Assembly (NCBI GenBank): GCA_946499885.1
Contig: CAMMTN010000002.1
Coordinates: 1 to 64,000 of the forward strand
Source: an uncultured Clostridium sp.
GTDB taxonomy: Bacteria; Bacillota; Clostridia; TANB77; CAG-508
Reading direction: 5' to 3'
Length of the DNA stretch: 64,000 nt
This document shows positions 62,907 to 64,000 of the stretch, piece by piece. A model generated the notes under the pieces. It was not told the origin of the DNA, ran no database searches, and saw only the letters and a program-made list of their open reading frames with translations. Position numbers and translations under genes: made by a program. The first letter of the stretch is position 1; the number at the start of each line of letters is the position of its first letter.

Positions 62907-64000
62907 TTATATTTGCATAACACCTAATGCTATTCCATAAATTATAAGTACTAACATTATTCCAATACATGCACTAAAAATTATTTCTGATAATTTATGT
63001 GCTTTTGCATCTATTCTACTTGCAGCAACTAAAATTGAAAGTACAAGCGATAATGTTAAAATTACAATGTTTATAGCTTCATTATTTGTCATATTATCTA
63101 CCATAAGCCAAATAATCGTGTTTGCTGCAAATGCAAAAGTTGTAAAACCACTTGGAATAAATTTATGATTCAATGTTTTATATTTATTAGTTCTTGCTAT
63201 AGCAATTAATGCTAAAGCTGCAATTATTACTATTACTATTGTTGAAAATGCTAAATGAATTGGAGATTCTGCAATGTTTTTTATAAAATTTAGTCCTATA
63301 TTACTAAGTTTATCAAAAAATAGAAAGTACCCTACAATTAGTGCATTTATTGCTGTTATAACTACTCCTCCAGCTGCCACATCTTTTGCAATTTTTGCTT
63401 TAGGATGATATACATCAACATATAAATCTACAACAGTTTCTATTGCAGTATTACACATCTCCGCAAATAAAATTAATATTATTGTAAATAAAAAGCATAA
63501 AAATTCTGCTCTATCTAAATTGAAAAACAAGCTAATAATTACTACAAAAACTGCAATTACTAATTGTATCTTTATGTTTCTTTGTGTTGTTGTTGCATAT
63601 ATTATTCCATTTGTAGCATTTTTCCAAGCATCTAAACTACTGCTATTGGTTATTTTATTTTTATTTTTTTTTTCTTTATTCTTTATTTCTTCTTTTGCCT
63701 TGGTAGTGCTTGTCTCTCTTTTAATACCCAATTTATCTAGTATAGCTTCTTCCTTTGGTCTCATTATTTTTTTGTCTTCTTCTTCAATATGATCATACCC
63801 CATTAAGTGATAAAAGCCATGAACTACCATATACGCAAGTTCTCTTTCAAAGCTATGCCCGTATTCTTCCGCCTGCTCATATACTTTAGGTATAGAAATA
63901 ACAACATCTCCTAAAATATCTCCTTGCATATTAATATTTGTATTTTTTGAGTTTTCTTCTATAAATTTCTCCAACTCTTCTTTTTCAAACATAGGAAAAG
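62907..64000 (-). CDS. ybeY: YbeY endoribonuclease fused to undecaprenol kinase (DgkA-like), partial
   Basis: At least 364 residues; the 5' end lies beyond the window (the frame is open to 64000 and reads FPM just before the ATG at 63992, as in YbeY SFPM). YbeY zinc motif VHGFYHLMGYDHIEE, a Lys-rich linker, then a DgkA-like membrane kinase (ILILFAEMCNTAIETVVDLY, AKIAKDVAAGGVVITAINAL) and further membrane helices including a PAP2/unknown C-terminal part. It joins rRNA maturation and lipid-carrier recycling in one chain. Confidence 0.88.
   Translation of the reverse strand, partial: FPMFEKEELEKFIEENSKNTNINMQGDILGDVVISIPKVYEQAEEYGHSFERELAYMVVHGFYHLMGYDHIEEEDKKIMRPKEEAILDKLGIKRETSTTKAKEEIKNKEKKNKNKITNSSSLDAWKNATNGIIYATTTQRNIKIQLVIAVFVVIISLFFNLDRAEFLCFLFTIILILFAEMCNTAIETVVDLYVDVYHPKAKIAKDVAAGGVVITAINALIVGYFLFFDKLSNIGLNFIKNIAESPIHLAFSTIVIVIIAALALIAIARTNKYKTLNHKFIPSGFTTFAFAANTIIWLMVDNMTNNEAINIVILTLSLVLSILVAASRIDAKAHKLSEIIFSACIGIMLVLIIYGIALGVMQI

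Noticed and set aside
1..64000. Reassignment of UGA to Trp
   Set aside because: TGA closes portal, murT and other genes in good positions; only one internal TGA is seen.
1..64000. AGG as a second general shift codon
   Set aside because: AGG reads in frame as Arg in conserved segments of hicA and mfd; only one AGG break exists and it follows an A6 run.

Overview
The window is AT-rich DNA from a spore-forming Clostridia-type Firmicute. Evidence is a SpoVM gene, strong AGGAGG ribosome sites, a PASTA kinase with PP2C phosphatase, MurT/GatD, and prepilin-like N-termini. Positions 1 to about 31.7 kb are one siphovirus-type prophage that runs off the left edge. It is integrated at the 3' end of a tRNA-Gln gene. 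From 31.75 kb onward the window is chromosome, mostly housekeeping genes on the minus strand.

Prophage layout, in minus-strand transcription order: excisionase-like and recombination/replication genes (27.8-20.2 kb), a CAT-anticodon tRNA-like gene, a HicAB toxin-antitoxin pair, TerS, TerL, portal, a MuF head protein fused to a zinc-protease-like domain, scaffold, capsid, head-tail connectors, tail tube, tail chaperones, a moron cassette, tape measure, baseplate, fibres, and a small membrane protein cut by the left edge. The plus strand carries the lysogeny arm: S24 repressor, a DUF3800 gene, a compact structured RNA candidate, and integrase. A divergent promoter pair with two palindromic operators forms the switch.

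Chromosome layout: tRNA-Gln and tRNA-His, sortase, HIT, alaS, a foreign-looking gene, spoVM, nth, a bactofilin-like gene, a foreign pseudogene, pyrG, rpe, rsgA, the Ser/Thr kinase and PP2C phosphatase, rlmN, gatD-murT, mnmA, aspS, dtd, a TrmH-type methylase, mfd, greA, a prepilin/C-type-lectin protein whose C-terminus looks like a diversity-generating-retroelement target, a DHHW protein, DUF4358, DUF3048 and a ybeY-dgkA fusion.

Main observation: I found nine in-frame CGG codons in native genes, and at every one the ORF breaks. Skipping the C, so that the next codon is GGA or GGT (Gly), restores a recognisable conserved protein each time. The genes are a phage membrane protein (two sites), the tail hub, terminase large subunit, HicA, a small Cys-rich phage protein, DUF3800, PP2C and the retroelement-type target protein. 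I found no native CGG that reads as an ordinary Arg codon. The only in-frame CGGs apparently read as Arg lie in two genes with foreign codon use. This suggests CGG is effectively unassigned here and acts as a site of +1 frameshifting (or as a four-base CGGN Gly codon) for both host and phage. Several other genes carry palindromic 29-31 bp repeats that supply their stop codons or sit in frame inside the protein.
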